NCBI GenBank assembly: GCA_021442155.1
Contig: CM038217.1
Coordinates: forward strand, 150,543,834-150,607,833
Origin: Cymbidium sinense
Lineage: Eukaryota > Streptophyta > Magnoliopsida > Asparagales > Orchidaceae
DNA length: 64,000 bases
Direction: 5' to 3'
Shown here: positions 61,946-64,000 of the stretch, piece by piece
How the letters are laid out: every line of letters starts with the position of its first letter
Numbering within the stretch: the first letter of the stretch is position 1
Translations under genes and position numbers: made by a program
The notes under the pieces: model-generated
What the model was told of the DNA's origin: nothing
Seen by the model: the letters and a program-made list of their open reading frames with translations, nothing else
The model's database searches: none

Positions 61946-62339
61946 CTAGGATCAGATGGTGGAAGGCTGGTTTGCCATTTTGGCTCAATGGTTTGGGTTG
62001 GCTGATCGGTTTGAGTTGCAAAATCCCACATGGGTCATTTTGGGCAAAGAGTGAGGGAGATTGGCTGCCCATGTGCTTGGTGAATGGATTTGGTGAGCCA
62101 AGTGTTCAAAGGTGATTGGGGAGGTTGGTTTGGCCACCCCTTGGGTGATGGCCAACCCAAGCTCATTGGGTCATGTTCACCACCCTCCTTGGTGCCCATG
62201 TGGACCAATAGAAGGATGTCAAGTGGCCTTGGGAAAGAAATGACCAAATTCTAAGTGAATTTGATCATGCAATACCCTTTGACCTAAGGGCAAAGTAGTC
62301 ATTTGGCTATGAGTTTGATTTGTGCAGATTTGAAATGAT

Positions 62340-64000
62340 TCAAAAATGGGTTGGGCCAAATTCAAGTGATTTGGAGTTTATTTGATTTGATTTGGCTCAA
62401 TTTGACCCATTTGAGTCAAGTTTTATCAAATTGAGTTAGGTTGACCAATTGATCAAATTGTGTCAAACTATGAGATAGGTCAAGTTCAAATGATCATTTG
62501 GAGCCTATGGGTATCATTGGTTTGATTTAATTTGGTTTAGATTTGGTTTTGGTCCATTTAGGTCAAATGGGTCAAGTTGACCATTTTGACCCATTTGACC
62601 CGATTGGGTTAGGTCATGGGTTGGTTTAGGCTTGGTTGATCATTTGAAATATATTGTAAGCTTTGGTTTCAATCAATTTTGATTTAGTTTGATTTCAAGT
62701 TGATTTGACCTTTTGGGTTAGGTTCGGTTCATGGTCAATTAGGCTAGGTTGGGTCTAATCGATAAATTGAAGCTTTGGTCAAGTTCAACAATCAATTTGG
62801 AATTAATTTGACCCATTTGTTGCAATCAATTTGGCTTAGATCAAGATTTGACACATTTTGGCTTTTTTAGTCAATTTAGGTCAACTTAGGTTAAATGGCC
62901 AATTAGGCTTGGTTTGGCTCAATTGATGGCTTGGTTATGTTCAATCATTGATTATGGATTGGTTTAGATCAATGGTTTCAATCAATTTGGTTCATAATGA
63001 ATTTTGGCTTGTTTGGGTTTTATTTAGGTCAAATGTTGATGTGGTCAAAGGCTAGGTTTGACTTGGTTTGACCCAATTTGAGTGATTGATCATTCTAGGG
63101 TGATTGTTGATCACAATGTGAGGCTTAGATGGGCTTAGTTCAATCCAATTTGGGTTGGATTAAAATTTGGTTCAAATAGGTCCTTTAGGTCACTTTGGGT
63201 CAAGTGAGCCTAAATGGGTCAATTGGCTTGATCAAGGCTTGATTCAGGTTTGGTTGAACTGACATATGGACTTATGATAGAAATATAAATCCAATTGCAA
63301 GTGGCTTTGAGTCAAATGATTTTTGGTTCATTTTATAATTTTAAGTCAAAAGGATGAACATTGGTTTGACTTGGGTTAGTTTGATTTTGGCTTTATGATT
63401 ATAGTTTATGTTTATATTTGGGCATGTGATTAAAGGAGTGATTGTTTAAAGAGAAAATCCAAAGGTTTGGATTGATTTGATTATTTGGCTAAATCTAAGA
63501 AATTGGCTTAAAGGATATAATTTGGGTTTGGATTTGAGTTTTGAATTTATATTAATTTGATTTTGGCTATTTGAATTTATATTTCATTTATATTTATGAA
63601 TGTAAATGAGAATATAAATGATCCATGAAAGAATCATGTGAATTAGGAGTGATTTGATTGTGAATTTGGCTAAGGTAGGTCAAAAAGTTTGGAAAAGTGG
63701 TTTTGATTTGGTTTGATTTATATTCATTTGATTTGGAAGATTTGGATGCCAGTTTCTTTTATAGTTGTGACTACAAATGATGGAATAAGTGATTTATAAA
63801 GAAATCACTTGGCTTTGGGTTTATTTGAATGGTTTGGCTAAGCTTATGGATGTGATTCATAAGGCTTAGGAAGGTTTTAGATTTGGAATTAATCATGGGT
63901 TTGAATCATTTAGAGTCAGAGTTCGATTTGGAATTGATTTTGGATTTGAATCATTTGGGATTGAAATTGAATTTGGATTTTATTTGAGATTTGATTTGGA
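62340..64000. repeat. Degenerate GGGTCAA repeat field in D2
   Basis: Same low-complexity field as 49700-51480, with TTGGGTCAAGTG, TTTGACCC and GGTTTGATTT words at short irregular spacing. It continues to the window end. Confidence 0.75.

Larger units (their letters stand above)
56713..64000 (-). mobile_element. D2: very long LTR-like repeat, right (5') copy, truncated by window end
   Basis: D2 starts TGTGGTATTTATTTTTG at 56713 (plus strand) and follows D1 to the window end. Matching landmarks: GGACACCACGCAGA (56761 and 41870), AGCCCCCATAGTTAATTA (56996 and 42259), ACAACATCCAGCTA (57840 and 43200), GGATCATTAATGCATGTC (59302 and 44636), GAGAAGGGTTTG (60103 and 47557) and the GGGTCAA field (62340 onward). 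There are many substitutions and small gaps, so the two copies are not young. It lacks the copia solo LTR of D1. No genes were found; the open frame at 61915-62115 is not kept open in D1. Confidence 0.65.

Overview
This window looks like nuclear DNA of a flowering plant, from a gene-poor, transposon-dense region. It is AT-rich, has long (TA)n and (GA)n tracts, and every recognisable coding segment belongs to a plant transposable element. I found no intact host gene, no rRNA or tRNA gene and no CRISPR array. The species cannot be told from the sequence.

Layout, read as nested insertions. (1) A decayed Ty3/gypsy element of the Tat lineage, here Tat1, lies on the + strand. It has the end of a 5' LTR (1-2105), a primer-binding-site-like sequence, gag/linker ruins, pol ruins with two RNase H domains and an integrase piece (3976-5690), a tandem-repeat-rich 3' region (to about 8960), a polypurine tract, and a 3' LTR that starts at 8974 and appears to end at 29735. 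(2) That 3' LTR is split by a DNA transposon of about 13.8 kb (10394-24181), a Mutator-like element (MULE). Its ends are inverted repeats starting GGAGAAAATATTACG. Its arms carry mirror-image arrays of about 145-bp repeats, each with a small palindrome. Between the arms sit two converging broken genes: a Ulp1-type (C48) protease gene on + and a FAR1-type transposase gene on -. (3) From 29736 to 34473 is a broken hAT element with a BED-zinc-finger transposase gene and a Trp-rich-coding minisatellite. (4) 34482-37359 holds no gene, only microsatellites. (5) A hAT-like non-autonomous end (37360) is interrupted at 37784 by a second Tat element on the - strand (Tat2; LTR 37784-41465, polypurine tract and 3' region to 41815).

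(6) From 41816 to the window end lies a third retroelement on the - strand. Two direct copies of a very long LTR-like repeat (D1, 41816-52613; D2, 56713 to beyond 64000) flank a gag-protease-RT-RNase H fragment (52614-56712). D1 contains a complete solo Ty1/copia-type LTR of 2106 bp (45424-47529) flanked by the 5-bp duplication GAATT; this accounts for the main length difference between D1 and D2.

No element appears able to move on its own: all coding parts carry stops, frameshifts or lost catalytic residues. The most interesting unit is the MULE, because its protease/transposase gene pair lies between mirror-image palindromic arrays. Coordinates of boundaries were found by reading and matching by eye; alignments were not computed.
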